64,000 bases of DNA from Rachicladosporium sp. CCFEE 5018 (GCA_002077045.2 KZ111155.1:62001-126000), one strand, 5' to 3'; shown: positions 53,267-64,000, counted from the stretch's first letter. Notes: a model not told the origin generated them from the sequence alone. Program-made: numbers and translations.

Positions 53267-55550
53267 TGTGTATGATCGGTATGTATGAAGTGTAGTCGTT
53301 GATGATCAGCGGCCTGGCAACGTGGAAAAACGTGGAGACCCAGACAGATGTGCAGGATCAGCGTGCTTAAGTGCCTTGCTCCAGAAGGTGGGGAGTTCAA
53401 AAGCAACGGGTTCCGATGGTACCACCTTTAACGGGCGGCGCTTGGGCTTGGATGGTTCCTGGATCGAGGAAGAGTCTTTACTGGACGACGGCGGAAACCC
53501 TTTGCAACTAAACAGTCCGGTCGATGTAGCAATGGCGATCGTTGCTGGTGAAGGCTGAGTGATGCAGGTCGAGGCGACGGCAGTGTTTCCCTGTGGTTGA
53601 AGATCGGGCAAGGCGAAGGGCAGTGCCGAAGCTCAATTCTCACTTGGGCAAAGGATCGACTTGATCGACTTGAGTACTGTGGAGTAGAATTGGGTGTGTG
53701 TGTTTCAGATGTCTGGTGATGATCTCTTCTATGCGGAAGATGTAGCTGAAGCGTGTCTGCGTTGGGACAGGTTTTTGCGGATCAAAACTGAATTGATGGC
53801 GAGGGGAATGCCGAGAGTGATATGGCCACCCTTCATTGCGAAAAGGTCGCGCGAATGATGATGTGGAGGTAGGATCCGACGTCATGGGCTTGATGGAGAA
53901 GCAGCCACATTGCAGGGAAGGCGCTACCCTGCATCGTCCCTGCTTCGCTAACCTCAAGTCTCAGGGTCCACATTTGTCGACGGGCTTGCGGGATCCGGAC
54001 AGAAGAAACAGCGCTCATTCGCCTCGGCAGAGTCGCAATCATCTCCAAGCCCCTTGCGAGCACACCATTCACGATGCCGTGTGCTCTATGATTGCGCGCG
54101 CTGCTCATTGGGTATCGTGGAAGCGGTATGCCATGTTTCAGCAGACGTGACCGAGGCTCGTGCACCCCTTCTACGCTTGCGCAATCGCTACAGCACAGTC
54201 CAAGGTACTATATCGCTGTATATCTTTGTACAGCTTCATTCAGCATAGCGATACAGCTGGATTACAAGGATCATGATACGTGCTCCAGCAACCTGCATAG
54301 TATGATCAACAATGAGGCGCACTACAGCACTCAACAACCAACGATTTCCAGGCAGATTTGCTGTCCACAGTAGGATAAGACTAGTTGTGCGAGGCGGTGT
54401 GCATCCGTATGGGCACAGTTCGTCAATAGCTCACTCGAGCTCTGGTGACGCCGTTGGCGCTAGAGCGCAATGGCTCGCATCTCCATCTTCAGAGTGGGTA
54501 AGAATAGCTTGCTGCGAGCGCAGTGCTTCCAGCCCCGCGATCGCGGTCGATGAATGTAGCTCGAGCAGTGATGGTCGCTACCAGGTCATCTAGTAAACAG
54601 GCCTAGTAAAATTGTACATGTCTGGTCCAAGAAGCTGTGCCTAAGGATAACACAAGTCACATCGTGTATCGAGGGTCTACGCTTGGCATGTCGACGTTGC
54701 AACTCCGTTATGTCGCCTGCTTGGACCTATCCTATTGCTTCGGAAATTTCGGTCAGCCGATGATACAGTACACCCGCGCGGTCGTTCCACCGGTTATTCC
54801 TCGCGCAGCAATCTTCCTCCTTCTCGAATAGTGGCTCTAGCGACCCCGCGCCATCTCTCAGCCAAGCGAGGAGTTGAGTGCCGATTTCCGTTTGCCAAGG
54901 CAGGTCATCACGATAAGCTTGAATTAGCCCACGAAGCCAAAATTGACCAGTTTCGCAATGAACTGTACGAGCAAAATACGAGATCGACTTTCCTCCACCT
55001 CGGAGGGGCAGTGCACTGCTCGCGCCATCTCCCTGGGAATTACATGGAGATGTCCAAATCTCCGGAGAAAGGCGTTTCAGGACTTTTTGAGTTTGTGTCG
55101 CTGCTTCTAGTGGAGAAGCTTGCGGCAATTCGGTACTCAGTCGAAGTGGCTTGTGGAGGACGACACCTTAGTGGCATTCTTCCACTGGCACCTTGAGCGG
55201 ATCAGTGCTTACCAGTCCGCTTGCCCAGAAAGCCGGCGACCTCGAGGCAGACGTCTTGGTGTCACAGCGCAAAATGCGCTTTGCCAAATGGCTGTCATCC
55301 TAAGGAGGACAATGGACGGGACAAGCGTCGACTTGAGACAGACGACTGCTGACGATCACACGCACGGCGAGCAGCCTCCTGTGTTTCATCATGTGTCGAT
55401 CTCATGGGTGATCCACCGGATCGACAGATCACACAGATAATTCACGTGCAGTCATTCACGAGGAGAAAGCACGTGCTGAACCCGGGTCGCTGGCTCTTGG
55501 GATGAACCATCGTTGTCCCACACCAATGCCCGTATCGTGGTATCATTTCT
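53267..55550. other. Long intergenic region upstream of flbC
   Basis: About 2.3 kb. It holds several overlapping open frames on both strands, the best being 54727-55128 (minus, 133 residues, with GGGKSISYFARTVHCETGQF). None shows a domain I know or clear coding character. It may be a large regulatory region for flbC plus the 3' flank of the dehydratase gene. Confidence 0.5.
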
Positions 55551-57075
55551 CTAGGTGTCGATCATAACATCTGCCTTCCGCTTCTTCGCACCCGTATGCA
55601 CCTTTACACCTGGTTTTGCCCCATTGGCATGAGGTCCATTGGGTACGGCGGTGTGCTCCTGTGTATGCGCGATTTCGTTGATTGTCGCACCCACGATTGC
55701 TTCGACATCGTTGCACAGATTACCGGCTGAAGCAAGATCAGACTCGGGTTCCACATGGTCTCCTTTCACCACCGGATGAGCTGCCAAAACACCCTCAATA
55801 TCGCCGAACCAGTTCTCGAACTTCCCGTACCAATCAACTGTGGTCGCGAGGGCATCCTCGAACTTGGTCCGCTGCTCCCAGCCAAGCTGCCGTAGCTTAC
55901 TCCCATTTACGGCGTACCTGCGATCGTTGAACTTTCTGTCGTGTGTGTGCTGGATCCATATACTCTTGTCTGTCAAGCCGAAGAGGTCGAGCAGCTTTTC
56001 TGCAAGCCCGATATTCGATATTTCATCTCTGGAGTCCACGTTGTAGATCTGCCCGATCTCGCCTTTGCGAAGGATCGTGTCGAAGGCTTCGGCTGCATCT
56101 CCTGCGTAAAGGTATCGGCGGGTGTGCTGGCCGTCTCCGTGCAGCAACAATGGCATCCGCCGGCGGAGTAGGTTGATGAACTTTGGGATGACCTTCTCTG
56201 GGTACTGTGGAGTCATCAGCAGCACGATCGCACGTTTCTACTGACACAAGCACTGACTTGATGCGGTCCCATTACGTTGTTGAGACGTATCACGACCGCT
56301 GGAAGCTTATGGCTTTTCACATAACCCTTCACGATCATCTCAGCTGCTGCTTTATTGGCCGAATATGGGTTCGACGGGTCCAGAGTGCTCGACTCTGCTA
56401 GATCGGCTGCCAAAGCCTCTCCGTACACCTGCGAGGTGAACAGTAAGTCTCTCGTTCGATCTCCAGTCTATGCAGTTACAGGCTTGCGTACCTCATCAGT
56501 GGAAATATGGTAGAATCTCTTGACCTTCCCGTACTCTTTGATCGACTCCAGCAAGACATGCGTTCCAAGCACATTGTTCTTCGTGAAATTGTACGAGTTG
56601 CCGAAGCTCAAGTCGACATGCGTGTGCGCAGCCAGATGAAACACAGTATCGATACTGTGCTTCTTCAGGCATCTCAGCACATCGCTCGGCTGCGTCACAT
56701 CACCGTGGAAGAAGTCGAAGTTTGCCTTGCTCTCGAGCATACGAGCATTGTTCAAGGAGCTGCAGTAGTCGAGCTTATCGAACGAGACTACGTTGTACGC
56801 ATCTGGGTACTTGACTGTGAGGTGCCGCACCAGCCAGGAGCCTATGAAGCCTTCACCACCAGTGACAAGGATGTTCCGAACGTCTGGCAAAGGCTCGAAG
56901 CAGGTCTGACCTGTGAGAAGCGGTGCCGAATGCCAGATACCTTCGTCGCGGAATCTCAGGAAACGGGAATCGAGACTCGTGCGGACTGTAATGTGCAGAA
57001 TCAGCGATCTAGTAACCTCTCATGTGGGAGCCCGGGATGCCTACTGGACTGGTCCCAAACTGCGCTGTCCGCCAT
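55551..57075 (-). CDS. UDP-glucose 4,6-dehydratase (rhamnose pathway)
   Basis: Exons (minus) 57017-57075, 56492-56954, 56258-56428 and 55551-56204 give 448 residues. An extended SDR of the RmlB/RHM type: PLLTGQT and FEPLPDVRNILVTGG lead into TGGEGFIGSWLVRHL (GxxGxxG), then VVSFDKLDYCSSLNN, FHLAAHTHVDLSFGNS, STDEV joined to YGE, and the catalytic YSANK. It oxidises at C4 and removes water to make UDP-4-keto-6-deoxyglucose. Fungal versions (for example Botrytis bcdh) use UDP-glucose, unlike bacterial RmlB. The C-terminal ~80 residues are a variable tail ending KKRKADVMIDT. It is divergent from a sugar-nucleotide transporter and near the next enzyme of the pathway. Confidence 0.9.
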
Positions 57076-57272
57076 GTTGAAGTCGGCGAAGGTGGTCGTT
57101 TGAAGTTTGCTGCAGGACAGCACGAATATGTCACTGAGCTGCGTGGCCTTGCATGAGCTCCAGGATCTTGCGCCAGTGTATGGAATGCTTGGAAACGCGC
57201 GCACTTAAGCAATGTCGCAGCCATCAGTGTCAGTGATCACTTTGGCAGGTTGCCGAAGCCACTACGATACAA
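57076..57272. promoter_or_regulatory. Shared 197-bp divergent promoter of the rhamnose module
   Basis: Only 197 bp separate the start codons of the dehydratase (minus) and the transporter (plus), so the two promoters overlap and joint control is likely. I could not identify a specific factor site. Confidence 0.6.
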
Positions 57273-58442
57273 ATGGATCCCAAGCCTTACGATAGCGACG
57301 ACGATGCCAACGAGGAGAAGACATTCCTTCAACAACGCGATGATGAGGAGGCGCAGATACTACCCCTGCCAAAGAAGACCGAAGGCTTCGGCAACATGTT
57401 CTGGGCTGCCAGTGGGCTCAATGTGGTAGCTACAGTCTCGATAGTAAGCGCTGGACAGGTCTACGATGTCGAGCCAACACTGAAAACCTCCGCTAGGTCT
57501 TCGTCAGCAAGCACATCTTCCAACACGCCGCGCTCCGGCACGCCCAAGTCGCCTTCGCCGCCTCGCACTTTGCAGCCACGGCCTTCTTCCTTTACGTCGT
57601 CTCCCGCCCACGGCTGAACTTCTTCCAAGCCAAGCCGGTACCCGTACTCAAAATCATACCGCTAGCAGTCGCCTTCATCTGTAGTGTAGTCTTCACCAAC
57701 GCTTCGCTGGCATACTGCAGCATCCAGTTCTATCAAATTGTTCGAGCGCTGGGAACGCCGTTCGTGGCGTTTATCAACTACCTCACTTCTGGTGCTACGA
57801 TTCCGCTGCGAGCGGCCTTCACACTGGTGCCGGTCTGTGCTGGGATTGCGGTCGTGGGATACTTCGACACTGATGCGAAGACGAGTGTTTCGGATAAGGG
57901 CACCACTCCGCTTGGTGTGGTGTTCGCTTTCACTGCGCTGATGGCAAGTGGAATCTATACCGTCTGGATCGGGAGATATCACAAGCTGCTTGATTGTACG
58001 AGTCAGCAGCTCTTGCTTAATCAGACACGTGTGAGTGTACTGATAATGCTGTATGTCATTCCCTTCTCGGATGATGTGACGGCTTGGAAGGGGCTGGATG
58101 TTTGGACTTGGTTGCTTGTGGCGCTAGTAAGTGCACCCAATGTTCTCAGATTGGCGACACGCTTACAATCGACAAGAGCTGCATGCTAGCAGTGCTAATC
58201 AACCTCTCCCAATTCTTCATCATTAACGAGGCTGGACCGGTCGCAAGCACAGTCGTCGGCCACTTCAAGACATGCACCATCGTCGTGCTTGGTTGGATCT
58301 GGAGTCGAAAGCCGCTGAAGGATGGGAGCCTTGCAGGCATTGTGATGGCGATCGGCGGCATCATTGCGTACGTCGTCTTTGCTCCCGATGATTTGAGACA
58401 ACTGACTGACAGCAACACAGGTATTCTGTCATCACGCAGTGA
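57273..58442 (+). CDS. Nucleotide-sugar transporter (TPT/NST-KT type)
   Basis: Exons 57273-57443, 57497-58126, 58177-58367 and 58421-58442 give 337 residues. A polar N-terminus is followed by about ten hydrophobic segments of the drug/metabolite-transporter superfamily. Signature pieces are NASLAYCSIQFYQIVRALGT and, near the C-terminus, VASTVVGHFKTCTIVVLGW, carrying the KT pair of the TPT/NST-KT group, which includes plant UDP-rhamnose/UDP-galactose transporters. The final 22-nt exon yields GGIIAYSVITQ, the usual ending; the unspliced frame would instead add an unrelated tail. Given its neighbours, UDP-rhamnose is the likely cargo into the Golgi, but substrate is inferred from position. Confidence 0.85.
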
Positions 58443-58654
58443 GAGGCGCGAATGTAACGCGCAGGTGGAGTCCTTGCATGAGCTGGCATGTTGGCGTATG
58501 CCAGGCGTTTGATCTTTTCACGCCCTTACATATATGCCAAGATCATGCCCTTCCTCTCAATGCAGCGGGCAATCTAAGTCATTGTCGTCACTGTCTGTCC
58601 ATTCTGTCAAGTGAGCAGTCGATCAAACTGTCTAGGACTCAGTCACCATCAGCC

Positions 58655-59694
58655 ATGCCTTCCTTCTCCAACCCGAACCGTTTCCTCCTCATCGGCGGCC
58701 GCGGCTGGATAGCCTCCCACCTGCACGCCCTGCTAACCGCCTCGCACAAAGACGTGCTCTCAACCACAGTCCGCATGGAAGACCGCCCCGCCATGGAAGC
58801 CGTCTTCGACAACTTCAACCCTACCCGAGTAATCTGCTGCGCAGGCTTCACAGGTAGACCGAATGTCGATCAGTGTGAGGAGAAGAAGCAGGAGACTGTC
58901 ATGTGTAATGTGACTGGATTGTTGATGTTGGCGCATTTGTGTTGGGAAAGGGGGGTGCATTTGAGTGTTATGGCTACGGGATGTGAGTGACCTACCCTGG
59001 TGTTTTCGATGATGGGTACAGCCGAACTGACGAGGTAATGGCAGGCATCTACACCTCAACCTACACCCCCGACCGCACCCAGCTTCTCAGTCGTCCCTTC
59101 ACCGAAGACGACCCTGCGAACTTCAACGGCAGCTTTTACTCTCGCACCAAAGCCTACGTCGAAGAAGTGATGCGGCACACCTACCCTGATGTCCTGATCC
59201 TGCGTGTTCGCATGCCTATTAGCGACGACCTGCATCCTCGCTCCTTCGTGACGAAGATCATGAAGTATGAGCATGTCGTCAATATCCCGAATTCGAACTC
59301 GATCTTGCATGACTTGCTACCAGTGGCGATTGCAATGAGCGAGCAGGAGGAAGTTGGGGTATACAACTTCACGAATCCTGGGGCGATCAGCCACAATGAG
59401 GTATTGTCGCTGTACCAGCAGATCGTCGATTCGGGGTATAGCTGGAAGAACTTCACACTGGAGGAGCAGGCGAAGGTCATCAAGGCTGATCGGAGTAATT
59501 GCGAATTGGATTGCACAAAGCTGATGGCGTTGGTGAAGGAGTACCAGGGTGTGGGTATTGATGTTGAGGTGCCGGAGATCCATGAGGCGTACCGCAGGTG
59601 TTTCGGGAGGATGCGGGAGGAGATATCGTGGACGCAGGGAGCTGAGGCCGGGGCAGCGTTGAGCACTGATGCTGCTGTGACCGTGAATGTATAG
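58655..59694 (+). CDS. UDP-4-keto-6-deoxyglucose 3,5-epimerase/4-reductase
   Basis: Exons 58655-58982 and 59045-59694 (62-nt intron) give 325 residues. A bifunctional SDR like plant NRS/UER1 and Botrytis bcer. The Rossmann motif is FLLIGGRGWIASHLHALL, followed by PTRVICCAGFTGRPNVDQCE and the catalytic YSRTK (in FNGSFYSRTKAYVEEVM). Later VGVYNFTNPGAISHNEVL is a conserved block. It takes the dehydratase product and, using NADPH, makes UDP-L-rhamnose. The MATG/CIYTS junction across the intron keeps the conserved strand intact. It follows the transporter gene on the same strand, 212 bp after its stop. Its own stop is 19 bp from the convergent TRM82 stop. Confidence 0.9.
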
Positions 59695-59713
59695 TCCGGC
59701 GGTATATGCACGC

Positions 59714-61263
59714 TCAAGCTTCGTTGTCCTCGTCCCATCCACCGCGTTTGCGAAGGTTCGCAGTCGTGTACAGAAAGCCGTCGAGGACTGCGTCGTCTTC
59801 AACCACTCCATTAGAGGCGCTGAGCTGCCTAAGAGGTGCATTGAGCGCGTTGAACTCGCTGATATTGAGCTTCGATCGAGTCTCGCTGTCGTCACGCGTC
59901 CCGGTGACCTGTACAGCACGCAAGCGACACCCATCGGGTCGCCGGTCATCAAGTGCGATCAAAACATGTCCGGCGTTCCCACCGTAGTAGGCGACATCGA
60001 GCACGGGAGCCTCGTCCGTCTCGTAAACAGTGACAGCAGCGTCTGCAGGTGAGTCATGCTCAAGTGCTGAGCAGTCAATGAGAATCAGCGCTGGGAGCTT
60101 CTCGCAGGCCACGCACAAAGCCCATTGATCGGTCTGAGCAGCGACTGGTACTACCCACATGCCCGAGACGGCGATCTTCTCATCAACACTTGGGAGCAGG
60201 TGTGAGATAGCTTTCCGCAGGTCGACCTTCGCCAGTAGCTCACATCGTTGCCAGTCCCAAACGCCAAGCCAGTCATTGCCGCCGCCACTGACGAGTACGT
60301 CTGTTCTAGGAATGAGGCATATCTTACTCACGAAGTCTGTGTGCGCCAGACAATAACCTTCTATCACGTGCGACTGCGGAGGACCGCGTGAGACGCGGAT
60401 GTGCTCATCGCGATCGGCGGTGAGGATGTAGCGCCTGATCTTGCCGTCCACTTGCCGTGTTGCATGAACCATATCAGTCAACATCGACACATGGCCGAGA
60501 AGCAGCTTGTGCTCGAACGCTAAGGGCTCCTTGCGTGGCGTGACAATTTTCTGCTTCTTTTGTGACTCGAGAGCGCGTAGGTTCCGCTTCGTGTGGACTG
60601 TGAAAGATGTCGCAGATGGCTTGAAGAGAGCAGGCTCGCCCAGTGACTTCGCCACCTCGGCTTCCGGTTGTGCTGGCCGCTCTTGAGGCTCAGATACGAG
60701 GAGCGGTAAGGAGTACACATCCCCAAATTTGTCTCCGATCAGGATGGTGGATGAGTTGGGCATGACCCGCACAGCACACGGACGCTTCGGCATCGCTCGT
60801 TTACTGAGCTCGGTGAGATCGCCAACACCACTGACATTTAGCACATGGACCACCTTGTCCTCCGTCACTACAACGACATGACTTTGATCAGGGGACACAC
60901 GGATGCTGATGATCCTGCTCGCTGGTGAAGGCTTCTTGTTGTCGGTCTTCTGCTTCTTCGCAGGTCGCTCCTCGGAGCCATTGGCATGACCGTTGCTAGT
61001 CTCGGCGATTGAATCCTGTACGAGCCATCAATGTGGGTTCACTGAGTGGGGATCAGCGTGACGCCTAGATGCTCGCTCGATTGGGGCTGACTACTTACAG
61101 TGGTTCCCGAACACCACTTCGAGGCGATCACTCGACCTGCGATCGAGTATGCGAGCAGCTCTGCACCACATGCTGCAAGCAGGAACTGTCCACCACCCTG
61201 CTCGAGACTCGCGATGCATTGGAATGGGTGATGTATGACTTGAGTGGCCACATCTTCTTGCAT
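59714..61263 (-). CDS. TRM82: tRNA (guanine-N7-)-methyltransferase non-catalytic subunit Trm82
   Basis: Exons 61099-61263 and 59714-61015 (83-nt intron) give 488 residues. A WD40 protein that stabilises Trm8 for m7G46 methylation of tRNA. Early repeats contain HPFQCIASLEQGGGQFLLAA; later LLGHVSMLTDMVHA, ILTADRDEHIRVSRGPPQSH and YCLAHTDFVSKICLIP are the hallmark Trm82 blades, with DVLVSGGGNDWLGVWDW next. A Lys-rich insertion (KKQKTDNKK) lies after the first blades. The start at 61263 gives MQEDVATQVIHHPFQ. The pyrimidine/purine balance and codon use look ordinary. Confidence 0.9.
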
Positions 61264-61702
61264 ACTGGCCGTGAAGACTGGGACAGAGTGGAGCGAGCGG
61301 TTTTGTAGATGCGTTCGAATCAAGCCCCAATGGATCGAGGCAGAGGCCAATTACCTACAGCTGATGCCGGAATGACAGGTTCAGTAAGTCAGTATTACCA
61401 TCCAGACACTGAAGGTGACGCTGAAGATCGTGCCTCTCAGCGTTGTCGTGATTCAGACTCGACTATTGTGAGTATGTATATATGCCTAGGAGCGGATTAT
61501 ATGCAAAGGTCGAGATTCACATTCGTCTTTCCAGTCTCGGGATCCTCCCGCTGCCAAGACTTCGACTCTTCGAATTCGACCAGACCGCACGCCAATTCGA
61601 ACAGACGACACTATTCGCATACAAACCACCCGCATCCCTCGCTCCCTCACTACAACGACATAACAGTTCGTAAGTCCATAAAGTCCTATACTGCTAGTCA
61701 AT
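61264..61702. promoter_or_regulatory. Divergent promoter region, TRM82 and ribosomal P0
   Basis: 439 bp between divergent starts. A TATA-like stretch (tatgtatatatg) near 61474 and a pyrimidine-rich tract (ccctcgctccctcac) near 61635 lie upstream of the P0 ATG; CT-rich leaders are usual for fungal ribosomal genes. Confidence 0.5.
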
Positions 61703-62705
61703 ATGGGGGGCAGAACCGCCAACAAAGCCGGGTACTTCGACAAGCTCAAGGGCCTGCTCGAGGAGTACAAGTCCATCTTCATCGTCGGCGTCGACAATGT
61801 CGCCTCGCAGCAGATGCACGAGATCCGCCAGTCGCTCCGCGGCGAGGGCGTCGTGCTGATGGGCAAGAACACCATGGTAAGAGATGCGCATACCTTGCGT
61901 TGCGGATGGGAAATGCGCAGGACTAACATACAATTAGGTCCGCCGTGCGCTCAAGACCTTCATCTCCGATAGCCCCGAGTATGAGCGCCTCCTCCCGTTC
62001 ATCAAGGGCAACGTCGGCTTCATCTTCACCAACGGTGACCTCAAGGAGGCCCGCACGAAGATCCTCGCCAACCGTGTCGCCGCGCCCGCCCGTGCTGGTG
62101 CCGTCGCCCCAGGTGATGTCTTCATCCCCGCCGGAAACACTGGTATGGAACCCGGCAAGACCTCTTTCTTCCAGGCTCTTGGTGTCCCCACCAAGATCGC
62201 CCGTGGTACCATCGAAATCACGGCCGACTTGAAGATCGTCGAGGCTGGCAACAAGGTCGGACCCTCCGAGGCTACCCTGCTCAACATGCTCAACATCTCT
62301 CCGTTCACCTACGGTATGAGCATTGCCCAGATCTACGACAACGGCCAGACCTTCGATGCCAGCGTGCTTGACATCGAGGAGTCGCAGCTGCTCAAGGCCT
62401 TCTCCCAGGCCATTGCTACGATCACCACCATCTCCCTCGCCGCCAACTACCCTACCCTGCCATCAGTCATGCACAGCCTCATTGGTACCTACAAGAAGGC
62501 CATTGCTGTCGCTGTCGAGACCGAGTACGAGTGGGAGGCCATTCACGAGCTCAAGGACCGTATCAAGAACCCAGATGCCTACGCTTCTGCTGCACCGGCT
62601 GCTTCCGAGGCTGCACCCGCAGCTGCTGAGGAAACCAAGGCTGAGGAGAAGAAGGAGGAGTCCGAGGAGGAAGATGAGGATATGGGCTTCGGTCTCTTCG
62701 ATTAA
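61703..62705 (+). CDS. RPP0: 60S acidic ribosomal protein P0
   Basis: Exons 61703-61876 and 61938-62705 give 313 residues. MGGRTANKAGYFDKL is the P0 N-terminus; the rRNA-binding uL10 domain follows (VVLMGKNTM joined at the intron to VRRALKTF), and then the insertion domain. The C-terminus is the acidic Ala-rich hinge ending EEEDEDMGFGLFD, the shared P-protein tail that recruits elongation factors. P0 anchors the P1/P2 stalk on the large subunit. Codon use is strongly biased to C-ending codons, as in highly expressed genes. The first intron is 61 nt. Confidence 0.95.
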
Positions 62706-63476
62706 GTTGGAGGATAGTGACTATCAGGCAAGTCGAGTGGACGGGAGGACAGTGCGGTTTGCTTGCGCAGTCGATAGCTCCATCAACACTACCTCTCCTC
62801 GACAATTTCTCCACGGTTATGCGACTATACCTATACTCACAGTAGTGAAATAGCCAGTATTGTCGCCACAGAGAGGTGTTGAAATGCTGCCAATGTGCGG
62901 CGTCGCAACGATATTGCCTCTCTCCGACGCCAGGTCTGAACAGGACGCACTCGCAGCTAAGCACATCTGGCCACAGGAGACCGCTCGAATACTTGGAGAA
63001 AAGGTACGTTCAACTTCCACAAGTCTCACCACCCACTTCACAAGATGAATACCTTTTAACTCTGATTGGACTCACGTCCAGGAGGACAAACACGCAACAA
63101 CAACTTTAATTCATTTCTTTCTGACAACAACCTCTACATCATATGCGACGTCTTCGACTAGTCGGGACAATCGGCTGACCCGTCATCTTATAGTGCAACA
63201 CCGCATGCCACGTCAGCTGTTGACATTGAGCCTCCCTCGTAATGTCGAGCTGCTACGGCTACCTCGTCCTTCGTCTGTTCTGCCTTGATCAGGCTTCCGC
63301 TGCCGCTTGCGTTCTTGAGGACGTGACTGTGCTGTGACTTGGAGTCGCGCTACGACTTCTCCCCCGTCGTCAAGTACGACTCGGAATGGTTTCGTAGCAT
63401 CGCATTTGTCATTTGGAGCACTTGATCTATCCCTGTATATGTTCGTCTGCATCTATGCGTCTACTACACGTATCCT
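62706..63476. other. Intergenic region
   Basis: 771 bp between the convergent P0 and acetyltransferase genes. No gene seen. Confidence 0.5.
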
Positions 63477-64000
63477 TCACACCTTCCCCAAATTCACCCT
63501 CACCCAGTAAACCGTCCACTCCGCCATCCCGCCCAGACTCTCACACATCCCCTTACTCGCCTCATTCCCCACAATCACATACCCCTGTGCCAGCTTCTCC
63601 ATCCCGTCCGCGAAGAACAAGCCCATCTCATCCCGGAACAACTTCGTCGTTAATTTCTGCGCTAGTCCCATGCGTCGGTACGCGGGCTCGACGTGCAGGG
63701 TCGTGAGACTTGCGTCTAGACCGACGAAAGCCCAGGCGACGGGACTGGATTGCTCATGGACTGAGCCGGAGGTGGGGAAGAGACCGAGGTTAGGGAGGGC
63801 GGCTAGAGTGCGGTCTTGACGGGGGATTTGCGTTCGGGAGCGGACGAGGGCGAAGTGCTCTTTGCTCAATTTGCCCCAGCGGACACTTGATGGGAGGTTG
63901 AGGGGTGTGGTCATGGTGAGGACATCGAAGATGAACATGTGGTTTGGGACTACTGTCGTGGATGACTCTCCGGAGAGGACATTTAGAGTCTGGAGGTAGG
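63477..64000 (-). CDS. GNAT-family N-acetyltransferase, C-terminal part
   Basis: The minus-strand frame is open to the right edge, so the N-terminus lies outside the window. Motif A of the GNAT fold is visible: TTLHVEPAYRRMGLAQKL, where RRMGLA is the acetyl-CoA pyrophosphate loop (R/Q-x-x-G-x-A). The preceding VAWAFVGLDASL is the usual beta-strand 4. The later VIVGNEASKGMCESLGGMAE matches the region of motif B with the conserved N...S/K...LG pattern. It resembles glycine N-acyltransferase/FR47-like fungal proteins. The acceptor substrate is unknown. Confidence 0.8.
   Translation of the reverse strand, partial: YLQTLNVLSGESSTTVVPNHMFIFDVLTMTTPLNLPSSVRWGKLSKEHFALVRSRTQIPRQDRTLAALPNLGLFPTSGSVHEQSSPVAWAFVGLDASLTTLHVEPAYRRMGLAQKLTTKLFRDEMGLFFADGMEKLAQGYVIVGNEASKGMCESLGGMAEWTVYWVRVNLGKV

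Noticed and set aside
1..64000. Transposons, CRISPR arrays, viral insertions or a secondary-metabolite core gene
   Set aside because: I saw no transposase, reverse transcriptase, terminal repeats, spaced direct repeats, capsid/polymerase genes or PKS/NRPS modules.

Overview
The window is nuclear DNA of a filamentous ascomycete. The genes carry short introns (about 50-80 nt, GTRAGT-like donors, CTRAC/CTGAC-like branch sites). The gene set is Pezizomycotina-like: a FlbC-type conidiation regulator, a TamA/DAL81-type Zn2Cys6 factor, LCL3, TRM82, VPS53, ORC3, a polo kinase and the Ssb ribosome-associated Hsp70. A tandem family of small F-box-like proteins resembles families I associate with Dothideomycetes (Mycosphaerellales/Capnodiales); that placement is an inference. 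Exon boundaries were read by eye from splice consensus and frame continuity. Most joined models come out as whole codon numbers, but single boundaries could be off by a base or a short distance.

Layout. 0-6 kb: a partial Ted1/Cdc1 phosphoesterase beside a 100-N gap, an NmrA-like oxidoreductase, a repeat-rich hypothetical gene with an apparent frameshift, and a LanC-like gene. 6-10 kb: an unknown coiled-coil gene, dynactin p50 (dynamitin) and LCL3 nuclease. 10.3-17.1 kb: six same-strand paralogues of an F-box-like family, one of them decayed. 17.5-22.7 kb: a choline/ethanolamine phosphotransferase, SSB (eight exons, one apparent GC-AG intron) and a tRNA-Asn with an intron. 24.3-31 kb: a Thr-rich secreted protein, a CTR copper transporter, ORC3, an OPA3-like protein and an unknown gene. 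31-39 kb: a multipass membrane protein, a LETM1 family protein, mitochondrial-type adenylate kinase and an M20 carboxypeptidase S. 39-53 kb: VPS53, three small PHD-finger genes, a TamA-like factor, polo kinase and FlbC. 55.5-59.7 kb: a compact set that looks like a UDP-rhamnose module. 59.7-64 kb: TRM82, ribosomal P0 and a GNAT acetyltransferase running off the right edge.

The most coherent system is at 55.5-59.7 kb. A UDP-glucose 4,6-dehydratase and a KT-motif nucleotide-sugar transporter are divergently arranged around a 197-bp intergene. They are followed by a UDP-4-keto-6-deoxyglucose 3,5-epimerase/4-reductase. Together these could make UDP-L-rhamnose in the cytosol and move it into the Golgi.

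A second theme is interruption of accessory genes. Single in-frame stops split the carboxypeptidase S, the multipass membrane protein and perhaps a PHD protein. Apparent single-base frameshifts affect the repeat gene, another PHD gene and possibly the last F-box gene. The conserved housekeeping genes all read cleanly, so relaxed selection fits better than uniformly poor sequence, although read-level checks would decide.
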